Below are positions 1-12,400 of a stretch of 64,000 nt of DNA, one piece after another. Every line of letters begins with the position of its first letter. The first letter of the stretch is position 1. The DNA comes from Treponema sp. (GTDB taxonomy: Bacteria > Spirochaetota > Spirochaetia > Treponematales > Treponemataceae): assembly GCA_024680155.1 (NCBI GenBank), contig JAILCM010000304.1:1-64000 (forward strand), given 5' to 3'. The position numbers and the translations under genes were made by a program. The notes beneath the pieces are model-generated. The model searched no databases and was not told the DNA's origin. It worked only from the letters and a program-made list of their open reading frames with translations.

Positions 1-2496
1 AACGGTTCTTGTATCAAAATTTTCTGCAAATTCAATACTTTCAAGGCTATAACAGTCCATGAACATTTCTGAAAAATCGTACCAATCTTCAAAATCTTCT
101 GGAATAGTTTCTGGTAGATTGTCTGGAACTTTTGTACAGAAATGGCTCAAATCAATTGTTTTAAAGTTCATTCCTTTGAATAACCCAGAACTATTGAATG
201 GAAGAGGAATCTGATCATCATAATCCTTCGCAGTAACATAAATCTTTCTTCCACTCTTCCATGCAACTACTTGTTTTGTCGAAGATGAATCAGAAATTGT
301 AATGGCAGTATTAGGAGCCGTTGAAGTTGTATATTCAAAAGAATTGGCATTATTAAAGCGGTTGGCAACAAACAAGTCGTTAATTTCTCCACCAGAAAGA
401 AGAAGAACATTTTCTGTTACAGTTTGAGTACCACCACCAGAGGTTGTTTCTGTACCTACGTTTGCAATAGTTATAGGAACCGTTACAGAGTTAGAAGCGA
501 TTATGTAGCCGTTTTGTCCCGCAGTTCCTGTAGAATTATAGCGAACATACAGATTATTTGGTTTATCAAACTGAGCAATAGTTACATCTAACCAATCCGA
601 ACCATTAGTTGAATATTGGAGCCCAGTAAGGGTTGTTGCATAAGTAAATGCAATTTTTCCTTCACCAAGGTTTGATTCACCATGAGCAGTATCTGCAACA
701 ACATCAATAGTCCTTAAACTTGCACCACTTGGAGCCGCATATTGAACAGTAACAAATACGTCTTTAGAATTATTTGTTACATTATAACCTTCTACAGTAA
801 TTACAACGCCCAAAGATTTTGAAGCTGAGAGAGCTGAATAATCTGAAAAATCTCCGGTAAGATTTCCGCTGGAAATTGAATTACCATAAATATCATTTAA
901 GGCTCCAGAAAGAATCAAATTGGATTTTTGAGGCTTGTTACCAATAACAACTTTTCCGCTGTACTGAATAGTAACATTCTGCAAATCAAGCACTGCCCTT
1001 TCTACTACGGCAGCTGTTGTTGTAGAAGCTCCACTTGAATCACAAGTTCTCAATACTGCACTACGAGTATCAGTTCCTGAAGTAACCACATGATATAACA
1101 AAGTTCCAGACTCTTCATGATTTGATACAGAATAAGTTTTTGAAACCTTCAGCTTAATGGCATTTCCTACATTTGCATTTACGAGTTTGTAAGAAGCCTG
1201 AGTAGCACCAGAAATTGCATTTGAAGAAGCTTCTATGTTTTCTGCTGTATCGGCGAACCACTGGTAAGTACAAGTCGGCACAATAGAACTTGCAGAAGAA
1301 ATTTCGATAGTATTTCCAACATAGGCTTTTTTAGAATTATTTGAATCGGCTGGAATTCCATTATCCTTATATGAAAGAGTCAGAGTATCAGGTAAGTTTT
1401 GAGCCTCTTTTTCATTGATATATTTTCCATAGAAAACTTTATTGCCTCGAGTACCGGCTGGAATTGTTGTTACAGGATTTCCGGTAAACGAAGAGTTTTC
1501 ATACCAGCCGCAGAAAAGAGTTTGTGAATTATCAAGAGCTAGCAAAGAATCGATTGCAGTTGAAGCCGGAAGTTTTATTGTATCTGAACTACGAGTAAAA
1601 CTTGCAGGTACTGTTCCTGATGGTGCCGGCACAAAAGTAATTGTATAAACATCATCCAGACTGGAAACTGTAACTGTAGATTGTGAATTGCCACCATTTA
1701 CAATATGAACATATTCCTCTACAGGATTTTTATTCAATTTGTTTCCAGCAGAATCATAAAACCAGAAGCCTGCAATGTATTTTCCAGCTGGCACTTCTGA
1801 TTTTGAGTAAGTAACTGAACTTCCTGAAATTGTAAGATTTTCAAGAGCATAACCAGTTACGGCAACAAGAGCAGCCTCGTCATTTTCAAAACTTGGAACA
1901 GAAAACAATCCACCTTTTACAGTTGCAACCTTAGAAGAAGTATAATTTACGGTAATTGAAAGACTTCCATTTCCTTCAACTTCTGTATCAAGCTGAGTAA
2001 GCACCAGATTGAAATTTACAGAAACAGTAGCTTCGGCTTCTGCAATATTAATACTTGTAGAATCATTATATTTACCAAGTGCAGAATAAGTTGTTACCGT
2101 CTGAGCCTCTGAACCTTCACCTACAATTCGTTCACCACTTAGATAAAAAGTCCAGATACCAGAAGGCACACCTATTGGAGAATTCAGACCACTGGCAGCA
2201 GAAACAGTACCCGCAGCCCATTCTTTTAAGGTTATCCACGGAGCGTTGGCTTGTGCATCGCTAGCTCTATATTTTAAAGTCCATTTCCAGCCACTAAAAT
2301 CTGTACCCAAAATTGGATAAGCTGTTCGTGCATTTTCGCCGAGGCAGATAGAAATTGAGCCCATTCCATCTGTAGAATTATTTTCATAAAAGCCAGAAAC
2401 AATTCCAGAACAGGATGCAAAAGTCATAAGAACAAATGCAAAACCTGCCAGTAAACTTGTCTGTAAAAAATTATGTTTGTTCATTTTTAGTCTCAT
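1..2496 (-). CDS. Large surface lipoprotein with InlB-like and BspA-like repeats, 3' end outside window
   Basis: The frame is open for all 832 codons from ATG 2496 to the left edge, so the C-terminus is missing. The start is set by an AGGGGGG ribosome site 8 nt upstream; an in-frame ATG at 2484 is the alternative. Residues 1-27 form a signal peptide with a loose lipobox ending at Cys (FASC), so a lipoprotein is likely. Next comes the ARTAYP segment that resembles the start of the downstream paralogues. An InlB/Listeria-Bacteroides-type repeat (CGWYENSSFTG) lies near residues 329-345, followed by Ig-like beta-rich modules. From about residue 770 the sequence changes to 'MFMDCYSLESIEF...FDTRTV', the pattern of BspA-like/DUF285 surface repeats. 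It is the last array gene visible, 12 nt after its neighbour. I infer an adhesin or surface-matrix role; the ligand is unknown. Confidence 0.8.
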   Translation of the reverse strand, partial: MRLKMNKHNFLQTSLLAGFAFVLMTFASCSGIVSGFYENNSTDGMGSISICLGENARTAYPILGTDFSGWKWTLKYRASDAQANAPWITLKEWAAGTVSAASGLNSPIGVPSGIWTFYLSGERIVGEGSEAQTVTTYSALGKYNDSTSINIAEAEATVSVNFNLVLTQLDTEVEGNGSLSITVNYTSSKVATVKGGLFSVPSFENDEAALVAVTGYALENLTISGSSVTYSKSEVPAGKYIAGFWFYDSAGNKLNKNPVEEYVHIVNGGNSQSTVTVSSLDDVYTITFVPAPSGTVPASFTRSSDTIKLPASTAIDSLLALDNSQTLFCGWYENSSFTGNPVTTIPAGTRGNKVFYGKYINEKEAQNLPDTLTLSYKDNGIPADSNNSKKAYVGNTIEISSASSIVPTCTYQWFADTAENIEASSNAISGATQASYKLVNANVGNAIKLKVSKTYSVSNHEESGTLLYHVVTSGTDTRSAVLRTCDSSGASTTTAAVVERAVLDLQNVTIQYSGKVVIGNKPQKSNLILSGALNDIYGNSISSGNLTGDFSDYSALSASKSLGVVITVEGYNVTNNSKDVFVTVQYAAPSGASLRTIDVVADTAHGESNLGEGKIAFTYATTLTGLQYSTNGSDWLDVTIAQFDKPNNLYVRYNSTGTAGQNGYIIASNSVTVPITIANVGTETTSGGGTQTVTENVLLLSGGEINDLFVANRFNNANSFEYTTSTAPNTAITISDSSSTKQVVAWKSGRKIYVTAKDYDDQIPLPFNSSGLFKGMNFKTIDLSHFCTKVPDNLPETIPEDFEDWYDFSEMFMDCYSLESIEFAENFDTRTV

Positions 2497-2508
2497 AATT
2501 CTGCCCCC

Positions 2509-5500
2509 CTACTTACTTACAACCATACTTGCATTTGCAGAATATTCAATTCCGTTTGAATCTGTTCCGTATGCTGTAATCTGATAGGTTCCTTCATTCA
2601 TCGCGCTTAACGTAAACACTAAAGTTGCATTTGTACCAGTTGTAGCAGAAACGCATGTAGACATACCTTCTGTCTGCATGAATTTTGAAACTGACATTCC
2701 ATCAATTCGCCAGACCGTAACAGAATATCCGTTTGAAGCAGAAATTGTTACGACACCACCTGATTTACTTGAACTGAGTGCCATATCAGCTATACTTACA
2801 GTTACATTAAAGCCGCTAACACCGCGAGTTCCGTCATTTTCTGTTGAATAAGGAACATGTACAGCAGCTGAAGCATCTTGAATATCGGTTACATTAACAT
2901 CTGCTTCTTCAAGCTCGCCAGAATCATTTCTTACTTTTAGAGAACACGAAAGTCCGTTTGTAGCAAAAGTGTCTGCAATGTAAACATCAGTTGTACTTCC
3001 GTTTACACGCCATTCGTTTGTACCAGAATCGTAATATGCATCTGCACCATTAATTTTTCCTTTCATCTTTTTGCGGATAGAAAGAACTGTACCAGGCTTT
3101 GTAAATTCTTCATGATTAACTGCCGAATGCCAGCTTGTTTCACCTGCACTTGTAAATGAAGCGTCGATTCCAGAAGTAAAGCTTGAATCTGGATTTAAGC
3201 CATAAACTTTGTTCAAATTAGATGCAAGCAAACTACCGTAGAACCCATTCAAAGTTTCAGCAGAAACCCGTGCATACTCATAAGAAATATTATCTATAAG
3301 AGAAGCAAATTCTACATAACCAATTCCGATTGAACCAGTTTCGGTACTTAATGCGTTTGATTCAGCACTAACGGATGGAGCAGATTGCCTTATTGGAATT
3401 GAACCAACGGTAACTGTAGCATCGTTATAACCAGAAGCGTGAACTGTAACACTTACACTTCCCGAAGTTCCAGTTGCAGTAACTGTTGAAATATCGGAAT
3501 TTGAAATGGTACAATTTATTGTATTTCCATCGTAGCTAATAGAATCCGTTGTTGTAAAGCTTGCACCAAGACTCAATTCTACTGTAGTAACAGTATCGCC
3601 TTCCAGTTTAGAAGCACCGATGTAACTGATTGATGGAGATGTCATTGTACCAAGCGGAATTTGTGTTGAAGAAAGTGTAATTGTTCTGTTTCCAATAATT
3701 GGATAATTTCGCACGCCAGTAACACTTAATGAACCGCTTCCTGCATTATAATTAGCCTGAGTAACTCTATGAGTAGTTGATGCGCCTGTAAATGCACCTG
3801 TAGCAGGTACATTTGATAAACCAAAATGCCAGGTCCAGTTTATATCTGAATACTGACTTACTTCCTGGCCATCGCTCGTAGAATCATAGGCCTTTACATT
3901 AATCTGTGAACCAGTTGTCCAGCTCTGTTCAACTATTCTTGCAGATTTTATAATTTCGCGGATACCAATGTAATCACTAAGATCATTCGTGCTCAAAGAT
4001 GTAGAGTCGGAATCTGCAATATAGCCGACATTGTTTCCATTGGGTTCATTGTCAGATGCAGTGTGCCCATTATTCTTAAAGCCGATTGTCAGAGAACCAG
4101 AAACTGCCATCTGACAAGAGCTGTTTTCTGCGGCAGCTGTTTCCTGAGATGTTGAATGCCCCGGTAAAGTTTGCTTATTTCCGTGGTAAACAGTTACATC
4201 TGTTCCGTCGGTTGTGTCATCAACGGTAACTTTGTCAGTTTTAAATGCTACTTTACCTTTATCAATACAATCAAGCTGAGCTGCGGTGTCAACTCCAGTA
4301 AAGTCACCTTTTTTCCACAAAATACTCTTTGCCTGATCAGAAGTTGGTGCCGCATATTTTACCTTTATGAAAACACCATTTGTTCCGGTCAAATCCAGGT
4401 CTTCATATCCGCTGGCTCTCAAAACAGCATTGTAATAAGCAGCAGAAGAAGGAGCATTAGAGGATGTTCCAGAAGCAAATGTAATTTCCGGAGTAATTCC
4501 AAGAGATGAAAGAGTCCATGCACTTGTATGATTTGAATCGTTTGAATCATGAACTTTTGTAATAACATCAGATGGCGAAGTTGTTACAGTAATATTACTT
4601 GCAGAAAGAGCACTTGTCGCACGAACAATTTCTGTTCCACCATTGTAATAAACTTTAAATCCTTCGCTGATTGAAAGACTTCCCTTGGCAACATTATCTG
4701 TTGAAGTTGATTTTGTTTTTCCTTCCACAACAGATTCTGAAACAATATTGTCGCTTATTGTATAGATGCCGGTTGATTCCGCATATTCAATTGTATATTT
4801 TTGAACAACTTCTACTTTAATCTGTTTTTCTGCATATTCAGGTTTAAGCCAGATGTAAGAAGAAGCAGGAGTAGAATCTGTAACATCACCTCCTTCAGAA
4901 GTTTCAATTCCAGTTGTAATTTGAGTCCAGTTGCCGTTACTTCCGTAATACCACTTCCATTGTGAAATTGTTCCAAGGAATGTAGTTTTGCTTGCCTCAT
5001 TTTCCAAATCTGAAAGATAGTATGGAGTTGCAGTAAGCTTATGTCCAACTTTAAGATTAGAAGTTGTCGCTTCTTCACTTTCATCATATTTGAAAGTAAC
5101 TCCCTGAACAGTTGGCATTTCGTTTACATTTACAAATTTTCCATACAAAGTAAGATTTTGTACAGTTGTATTAGGCTGAATATTTGTAACAGGCTCACCA
5201 GTAAACTCTGAATTATTATACCAGCCAAGGAAAAGATTTGTTGCAGCAAATTCTGAATCCAGGTTTTCGACTTTTGGAAGTGTTACGGCATTATGACGAG
5301 AGAATGTTGATGGTGGAACAAAAGTTGTACTGTCAGCATTCGTACCCCAGGCAGTAAAATCAGAACTTCCATTTTTATAAGAAATTGAATAAGTATAAGT
5401 TTGTTCTCTTGCTCCAGATTCTGTTATAGCATACAATTCAGCTTTAACCTTTGCTACAGTATTTCCGTTTGCAAAAGTAAGTGGAAAATTGATTGTTCCT

Positions 5501-6075
5501 GTATCAGATGATGAAAAGTTGTATGAAGAAATTCGTTTTAAGCTGAATGAAAGCTGAGCTGATTCTCCAACGGTAATTGTATTGGAAGTCACTTCTGCTT
5601 TATAAACAGTTGCATTTTCATCAGAATCTCCGCCGAAATAACCAATAAGCGTAAAAGTCCAGGATTCTGTAAAACTATCTGGATCATCAGTTGAAACAAG
5701 AGGAAGCGGAACAGTAGCACCTTGCGCCTGACTAATTGCCGTATGCACTTCATCTTGACTGTCGGTATAAGTTTGCCAGGACATATTTACACTTGCACTG
5801 CCCGCGTTGCTTGAGTCATTTAAGCTTCCAGTTAACTCAAACTTCTTAAAACCAGATAAATCTGTTCCAAAGGACGGCATTACCGTTCGTGAAATAAGTT
5901 CATTTGAGGCATCAGCAATATTAACGCTTATATAGGCAATATTTTTATCAAGTACTGGCCCCGTTTCTGGATTTTCGGACTTCCCTCCACTGCCCAAAAT
6001 ATTAGAGCAGGAAGAGAATATCAGAAAAATGGCTGTACTCAATGCAAGTAAACCTGCATATCGTTTTTTTACCAT
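2509..6075 (-). CDS. Large tandem-array lipoprotein with InlB-like and Ig-like modules (1188 aa)
   Basis: An intact 1188-residue protein. Residues 1-23 form a signal peptide ending in the lipobox IFSSC. A conserved 'SRTVMPSFGTD..GFKKFELTG' segment follows near residues 60-85, shared with the genes at 6088-9455 and <1-2496. An InlB-like repeat with GWYNNSEFTG sits near residue 285, then several repeats of the type 'QGVTFKYDES..KVGHKLTATPY' and 'KWYYGSNGNWTQI', and a C-terminal Ig-like stretch ending in MVVSK. The start has a good ribosome site (AAGGAG). It lies 12 nt after the upstream paralogue and 12 nt before the next, so the three are almost certainly co-transcribed. I recognise the module types but no specific function; cell-surface structure or adhesion is an inference. 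Confidence 0.85.
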   Translation of the reverse strand: MVKKRYAGLLALSTAIFLIFSSCSNILGSGGKSENPETGPVLDKNIAYISVNIADASNELISRTVMPSFGTDLSGFKKFELTGSLNDSSNAGSASVNMSWQTYTDSQDEVHTAISQAQGATVPLPLVSTDDPDSFTESWTFTLIGYFGGDSDENATVYKAEVTSNTITVGESAQLSFSLKRISSYNFSSSDTGTINFPLTFANGNTVAKVKAELYAITESGAREQTYTYSISYKNGSSDFTAWGTNADSTTFVPPSTFSRHNAVTLPKVENLDSEFAATNLFLGWYNNSEFTGEPVTNIQPNTTVQNLTLYGKFVNVNEMPTVQGVTFKYDESEEATTSNLKVGHKLTATPYYLSDLENEASKTTFLGTISQWKWYYGSNGNWTQITTGIETSEGGDVTDSTPASSYIWLKPEYAEKQIKVEVVQKYTIEYAESTGIYTISDNIVSESVVEGKTKSTSTDNVAKGSLSISEGFKVYYNGGTEIVRATSALSASNITVTTSPSDVITKVHDSNDSNHTSAWTLSSLGITPEITFASGTSSNAPSSAAYYNAVLRASGYEDLDLTGTNGVFIKVKYAAPTSDQAKSILWKKGDFTGVDTAAQLDCIDKGKVAFKTDKVTVDDTTDGTDVTVYHGNKQTLPGHSTSQETAAAENSSCQMAVSGSLTIGFKNNGHTASDNEPNGNNVGYIADSDSTSLSTNDLSDYIGIREIIKSARIVEQSWTTGSQINVKAYDSTSDGQEVSQYSDINWTWHFGLSNVPATGAFTGASTTHRVTQANYNAGSGSLSVTGVRNYPIIGNRTITLSSTQIPLGTMTSPSISYIGASKLEGDTVTTVELSLGASFTTTDSISYDGNTINCTISNSDISTVTATGTSGSVSVTVHASGYNDATVTVGSIPIRQSAPSVSAESNALSTETGSIGIGYVEFASLIDNISYEYARVSAETLNGFYGSLLASNLNKVYGLNPDSSFTSGIDASFTSAGETSWHSAVNHEEFTKPGTVLSIRKKMKGKINGADAYYDSGTNEWRVNGSTTDVYIADTFATNGLSCSLKVRNDSGELEEADVNVTDIQDASAAVHVPYSTENDGTRGVSGFNVTVSIADMALSSSKSGGVVTISASNGYSVTVWRIDGMSVSKFMQTEGMSTCVSATTGTNATLVFTLSAMNEGTYQITAYGTDSNGIEYSANASMVVSK

Positions 6076-6087
6076 AAATTACGCTCC

Positions 6088-9000
6088 TTACTGAACAGTA
6101 ACTGTTGCTGTAGCAGAAATCTTTTCACCCTGATCGTTTATACTTTCTACACGAACTGCATATACTCCGGTAAGAGTTCTATTCAATGTATAACTAGAAC
6201 CTGTAGCACCTTCAACTTGAACGTCGTCTACAAACCAGGTACAAGAAGCTCCAGACTTCATACCACTTGCAGTGAGTGTAGTTCCACTTGCAGAAAGCTG
6301 AATTGTTGATTCTGCTGCTACGGAAATTGTAATTGTTGTTTTGCGGGTACCGATGTTTACATAATCTGCTGATTCATCACTATAAAGATCGATTCGAGTC
6401 GGTAACGAAGCCTGCTTATACTCTGTTGCTTTATAGCGGATATAGATTGATGTCTTATTACCAAAATATGTATTACCCTTATTGAATAATGGCTGGTTTA
6501 CTGGAATAGGATGATAATTTTCTGCAGGAGTTTCATCTATCGCTGTATCTGATCCTGATTGAAGATCTTCTGCATAACAATATTCTATATCACTGAGCTG
6601 AATACCATCTCCGCCATTTACAAACAAAATTGCACCATGAGGAATCTTTGTAACATCACGACTGATTAATGGATTTGTATTTCCAGCAGTCTGACTAGGA
6701 TTTGGAGCTACAGGCATTGCAATAATTTGTACAGAGAATGTTATGTCCTTATAACCAGTTATATGGGCTGTAACATCTACGTTACCAGTCACCTCTGGAA
6801 CTACAGCACCGTCCGCAAAGGAGAAAGTAGCACCAGACATGCTGCTGAGAACTACATTATTAAGTTTGTTGGTCATTGTTCCGCTTACAAATGATAATTT
6901 GTTTGAGGCTAAGCTCTGGCCAACAGGACTTGGGTGACCTCCAAAATAACTTAACGTATAGCTGTTATTTGTAAGATTACCCTTACCTACAGTACCAGCT
7001 CCCTTATCCTTTGTAATGTTCTTTTCACCTGCAATAAGGCTTGCTTCACCGGCAGCAAGGTAATGGTATTGAGCTTCAACAGTAATTGCTTTATTATAAC
7101 AGGTTCCTACATTTGCAAGCTGATATGTACTTGTAATAGAAGTTGTATTTTCCTCAGTATGTATAGCTGTGCCATCAGCTTTCCATACCCAGGTAATAGT
7201 ACCAATTCCTACTCCAATCTTGATTCCCTGACCTTCTATTGCACTAACTGCATTTGCTGTAAGAGTATCACCCATTGCAGGAGTGGAAGCATCAGAATTA
7301 TGCCCAACCGTTACCGAACCAATAACAACCTTGGTACCAACGTTTGAATCATCATCAATAGAAACAGCAACTTTTTCAGAAGGAGCAACATAACCTTCAG
7401 AGTTTTCTGTACCGATAACTTTTGTTCGTACATGGAGTTGCGAAGGCTTTGTTATTTCTGCACTTGTACCACTTGTAGTTACAGCTGTCCATGAAGTACC
7501 ACCATTCGTACTGTATTCCCATTCTGTAGTTCTGTAAGTCAAAGTCTTTCCAGTTATTGCAAATGCAATCTTACCATATTCAATGCGGGTTGGATCATTA
7601 ACAAGAGCACCAGAAACATCAGGAGCTTCTGCCTTTACATTTACAAAAGCAGATTTAGAAACTGTTTCATCATTATAGCCTGCACGTGAGAATTTAATTT
7701 GATAATTTCCAGTTGCTGAAGAATTTGGAGCCACATCTTCTGTTCCAACATAAGTTACAGTTATATCAGATGTTGGATATGTCCAGGAAGTTGTATTGGC
7801 ATCTTTTGCAGAACCTGTATCAATTGCAAAATTATTTGTAATAGACTGTCCAATTACGGTTGTCGTAGTATATTTTACAGCAATATCGTTTACATTTAAG
7901 GTTCCAAGGGCAACTGAATTATCAGCAGGAGTTGTTGTGGATTTTGTTTTTCCTGCAACAGCTGTTCCATCAGAAATATTTTCTGCAATTTCCCAACCAC
8001 CATTTGAGTCAGTATCTGTAATAGTATATTTTTGAACAAGTTCAACTTTAATCTTCTTTCCGGCATAAGCTGGTCGTAACTTAATGCTTGAAGTTGCAGG
8101 AGTAGTGTCTAATGCAGGAGATGTATCGGTATTAGTAACTTCTGAATCAGCAATTGCTGTCCAAGATTCACCTTCTCCATAGTACCACTTCCAGGATGAA
8201 ATTGTACCAAGGAATGAAGTTTGAGTAGAATTATTTGTAAAGTAAGGAGTTGCAGTAAGAGTATGACCAACTTTGAAGGTAGACTCAGAAGGAGAATCTG
8301 CGCTATCGTATTTGAAAGTTACACCTTGTGCTGTTGGCACTTCGTTTATGCTTATGAATTTTCCGTACAAAGTAAGATTCTGAACAATTGTATTTGTTGC
8401 AATACTTGTAATAGGACCATCAGTAAATGCAGCATCTTTATACCAGCCAAGGAAGGTTTCGGTATCTGTAACTGAAGAAGCAAGATTATTTGAAACAGGA
8501 AGTGCCTGAACACTAGTAATACGAGAGAACTGGCTTGGAGCAGTATAACCGTTTGCAAATCCTGTGAAAGTTTCTGTTCCCTTCATATAAGTAATGGTAT
8601 AAGTTGCGTTTACATTTATCTGATTTGAAGTTCCGTATAATTTACTTGTAAGTCCCATAATAACATAAGGATATTCCTTTAAGGTTCCAACTTTGATAGT
8701 ACAAGCTGAATCTGAATAGAATTCCATTTCAAGAACATAGGCACCAATATCAATATTATTAAAGGCAATTGTAGCGGCATTTGATGAAACTGTGAAAGTT
8801 GTAACTGTAGGAGTTCCCGAATCGCCAACCTTTGTAAGAGTGGCCTTTACTTTTTGTACAGTTGAAGGATTTGCATCTGTAAAGTTTAATACAAACGAAA
8901 TATTACCTTTTCTAGTTTCCTGTCCTGTTGGAGTTGTATAATCAAAAGCTGATGTTCGTTTTAGAGAGAAAGCGACAGTATTTGAAGAGCCAACCGTAAT

Positions 9001-9455
9001 ATCATTTTTTTCTACAGTTGCAGAATAAACCGTTGCATCATCTGTTGTTGTTCCGCCAAAATAACCAGTAAGAACAAATGTCCAGGTTTCTGTATAATTT
9101 TCTGTACTATCAGCAGTTACAAGAGGAAGTGGAATTATTGCAGTCGTTGCCTTAGTATAAGCAGAGTTAGTTTCATCCGTTGTCCAGGAAAGGTTAATAT
9201 TTGGTGAAGACTCTCCATTTTTTGTTCAGTAAAATCAAACTTTTTAAAACCAATATAATCTGATTCAAAAGTTGGAAGAACTGAACGTGTAACCATTTCG
9301 CTTACAGCCTCGTCAATTGAAACGCGGATGTAAGCGGTGTTACTACTTAAGTTATCGCCTTCAGAAGAATTGTTCGACAAATCATTGCGGCAAGCAACGA
9401 AAAACAACGTACAGATTGAAATCAATACAAAAAAGAATTCATTCAATTTTTTCAT
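6088..9455 (-). pseudogene. Tandem-array lipoprotein with one frameshift
   Basis: Conceptually 1122 residues and homologous throughout to the 1188-residue neighbour. The 5' part (9455 to about 9223) encodes a signal peptide with lipobox FFVAC and the segment 'TRSVLPTFESD..GFKKFDFT'. At an A6 run on the coding strand (plus 9218-9223) the frame is lost and the first frame ends at 9135. Reading one base over, the frame is open from about 9222 to the stop at 6088, so one A appears to be missing. The open downstream frame contains no early ATG, GTG or TTG before 8727, so the remainder would not be made well on its own. Downstream modules include an InlB-like repeat (GWYKDAAFTDG) and a 'RIEYGKIAFAITGKT..EWEYS' Ig-like unit. 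A single run-length change would restore the gene, so phase variation is possible, but decay fits its neighbours better. Confidence 0.75.
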
Positions 9456-9466
9456 AGTGCATCTCC

Positions 9467-12400
9467 TTAGTTATTAGAAACTGTAACGACTGCTGTTACA
9501 GAAATTATTTCCTCAAAATCATTTACGCTTTCAACACGAATTGCGTAATTTCCATTTACCGATGTTACAGTTGAAGGTAAAATAAATGAGCTGGATGTTT
9601 CATCAACTTGAACATCATCTATATACCAAGTACAGGTTGCCCCGTCCTTAAAGCCAGAAGCAGATAGTGTGTATTCGTCAAGAGTAAGTTCTATTTGAGA
9701 ATTTGTTTCAACTTGAATAGAAACTACAGACATACTACGAATACCAATATATGCAGATGTAACTGTTATTTCAGCAACGTAAGATGCATAAGTAATACCA
9801 GTTGTTTCCGTTGCTGCAATTTGTTTAAAGCGAATGTAAAGTTTTTCATTTGCAGCCGCCGTAAAAGACTGTCCATTTTTATTCAAGAATGCGTCATCAG
9901 GAATATTCTGCCAGTCAGAATCTTCTACAGAATCTGCGTTGTATTCATTTTCATAACAGAATTCCAACTCAGAAAGTGTATATGTATCTTCTACAAAACT
10001 AACTTTTACTACAGGAACATAAGCGGCTTCTTTTAAAATCCTTATATTTTCACCCGTTACAACAGGAGTAGCCTTTTTAATACTGATTGGAACCGTAAAT
10101 GATTTTGCTTTATATCCTTTTACCTTTGCAGAAACTGTAATTGTTCCGGTACTTCCAGGTGCTTTTTCCTGAGCAAAAGTAAATGCAACTCCAGAAGTTC
10201 CCGTGATAATTTCTGCATTCAATTTATTTGTCATGTTTCCACTTATATAGCTTAAAGCAAAAGCAGAAAGTGTTGTTCCCTGCAAAACTGTATTTCCGCC
10301 GTTGTACGAAAGTGTAAAATCATTATCTGTAAGATCACCTTCTCCTACAGTTCCAGCAGAAGCAGTTTTTATAATATTTTTACTGCCATAAATCAAATCA
10401 GTTTCGCCAGCTGCAAGATATTGATAATGAGCTTCTACTGTAATTTCTTTGTCGTAACAGTCAGCAACACTTACAAGTGAATATGTACTTGTAAGAGAGG
10501 TTGTATCAGCCTGGCTAAAAAGTTCATCTTCATCAGCCTTCCAACCCCAGGTAATTGTTCCTATATTTTCACCAATTTTAATTGCCTGCCCTTGAATTGC
10601 ACTAACTGCCGTTGCTGTAAGAGTATCGCCCATTTCTACAGCTCCGTCGGTTCCATTACTTACAACTGTTACCGAACCGATTACAACTTTTGTACCAATA
10701 TTTGCAGAATCAACAATACTAACGGCAACTTTTTCAGAAGCAGCAACGTAACCAGCCTGTTCCGCAGTACCAATAACTTTTGTTCTTACATGGAGAGTTT
10801 CAGGTTTTGTAAATTCAGCACTTTCGCCCGTTAAAACTACATCGGCCCAGTTAGAACCATTGTCTGTACTGTATTCCCATTCGGTTGTTCTTGCACCTTC
10901 ATACAAGTTTTGCCGCGTAATGCAAATGCAATTTTTCCATAAGTGATTCTAGCAGGATTTGAAACAAGAGCACCAGTAACAACAGGCGGTTCAGCTTTTA
11001 CATTTACAAATGCAGATTTATTAACAGTAAGGTCATCGTAACCTGCAACTGCAAATTTTATTGAATAACTTACAGTTCCAGAAGCAATTGGAGCAACATC
11101 ATTTCCAACATAAGTTACCGTTACATCATCTTCTTCATATTCCCAAGAAGCTGTATTTGCATCTTTTACAATTCCGCCGCTTATTACAAAATTATTTGTA
11201 ATTGGCTGCCCGATTACAGTTGTTGGAGTGTAATTTTCAGTTACATCTGCAACATTCAAAGTTCTTTTTGCAATTGGAGTTTGAGTTGTTCCTTGTACTG
11301 CATAATCCAGCTAACCTTCTGTTGAAGCAACCGAAGTAATTGAATTTCCAGTTTTTTGAATGTGATATTTTTGAACAAACTGAACCTTAATTGTTTTTTC
11401 TGCAAAAACCGGCTCAACTATGTAAGAATCTGAGCTTTCACAATTTTCTGTTACAGTTTTTATTACAGTCTCTTCACCAGATTCCGCATCAACAGCGCTC
11501 CAAACAATTTTTTCTACAGTTCCTTCAAAATCAGAATCCCCTACTTTTGCAGTTGCAGTAAGTGTATGTCCAACTTTAGCAGTTCCCGTAAATGCAACAC
11601 TGTCAATTTGAGCCGCATCTTCTTCCGGAATAAAAATTGCACAATAATAACGATTTCCTATACTCTTTTTTGCAATTCCATTAACAGCAGGAGAAGTAAT
11701 GGCTATAGCTGTATCATTCTGCCCTATTTGAATCCATTTCCAGAACGTATAACCAGCTTTTACAGGAACTTCAAAATTAAATTCTGAATGTCGTGTATAA
11801 GAAACTGGATTTGAATTTGTTACATTAGAAGAAATTGCAACCGGTGAATTTGAAGTTTGTCCCAAAATATATTCGTAATAAGAAATAGCATAAGAACTAT
11901 CCAGCTTATTAAGAGTAATTGTAGAAACTGCTCCAAGTAAGTTTATATTTACAGCTTCCACGTATGAACCCAAAAGAACTTCCATCTGTTCATCGCCATA
12001 AAATTCAAACTGAGCAATGTAAGAACCAGCTGGCAAATCCGGAACTGAATAAATATATGGTACAGAAGGTGTTGTTACATCTATAAAACCATCAGAATTT
12101 GCATCTGCTGTTTGAAGAACTTTTGTAGAACCAGCAACCAATGTACGTTCATTTTCGTTTTCGGTAAAAAGATGCGCTTTAATTTTTTTTGCTACATTTG
12201 CAGCTCCAAAATTCAGCTTAATTGTCAAGTTTCCGCTTCCAGCTCCGGAAGAAACATCAACCTGCTGCAACTTTAAATTAAAAGAAAGACTATTCTGCCC
12301 GCCAGAAATTTCAATTTCTGTTGTTCCACTGTAACTTGCAAGAGTAATGTCTCCTTCTTTTACATACGCTAAAAGTGTAAAGCTCCAGGTTCCTAAAGAA

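Noticed and set aside
1442-2264. Short plus-strand open frames opposite the leftmost lipoprotein
   Set aside because: They have no ribosome sites and lie antisense to a continuous 832-codon frame with a signal peptide.
4171-4509. Plus-strand frame of 112 codons rich in Cys, Ser and Asn
   Set aside because: Antisense shadow of the intact 1188-residue lipoprotein; composition is typical of the reverse of Thr/Ser-rich codons.
9467-10906. Separate 479-codon gene starting at TTG 10906
   Set aside because: No ribosome site or signal peptide, and the sequence starts in the middle of a module conserved in the paralogue; better explained as the 3' part of a frameshifted gene.
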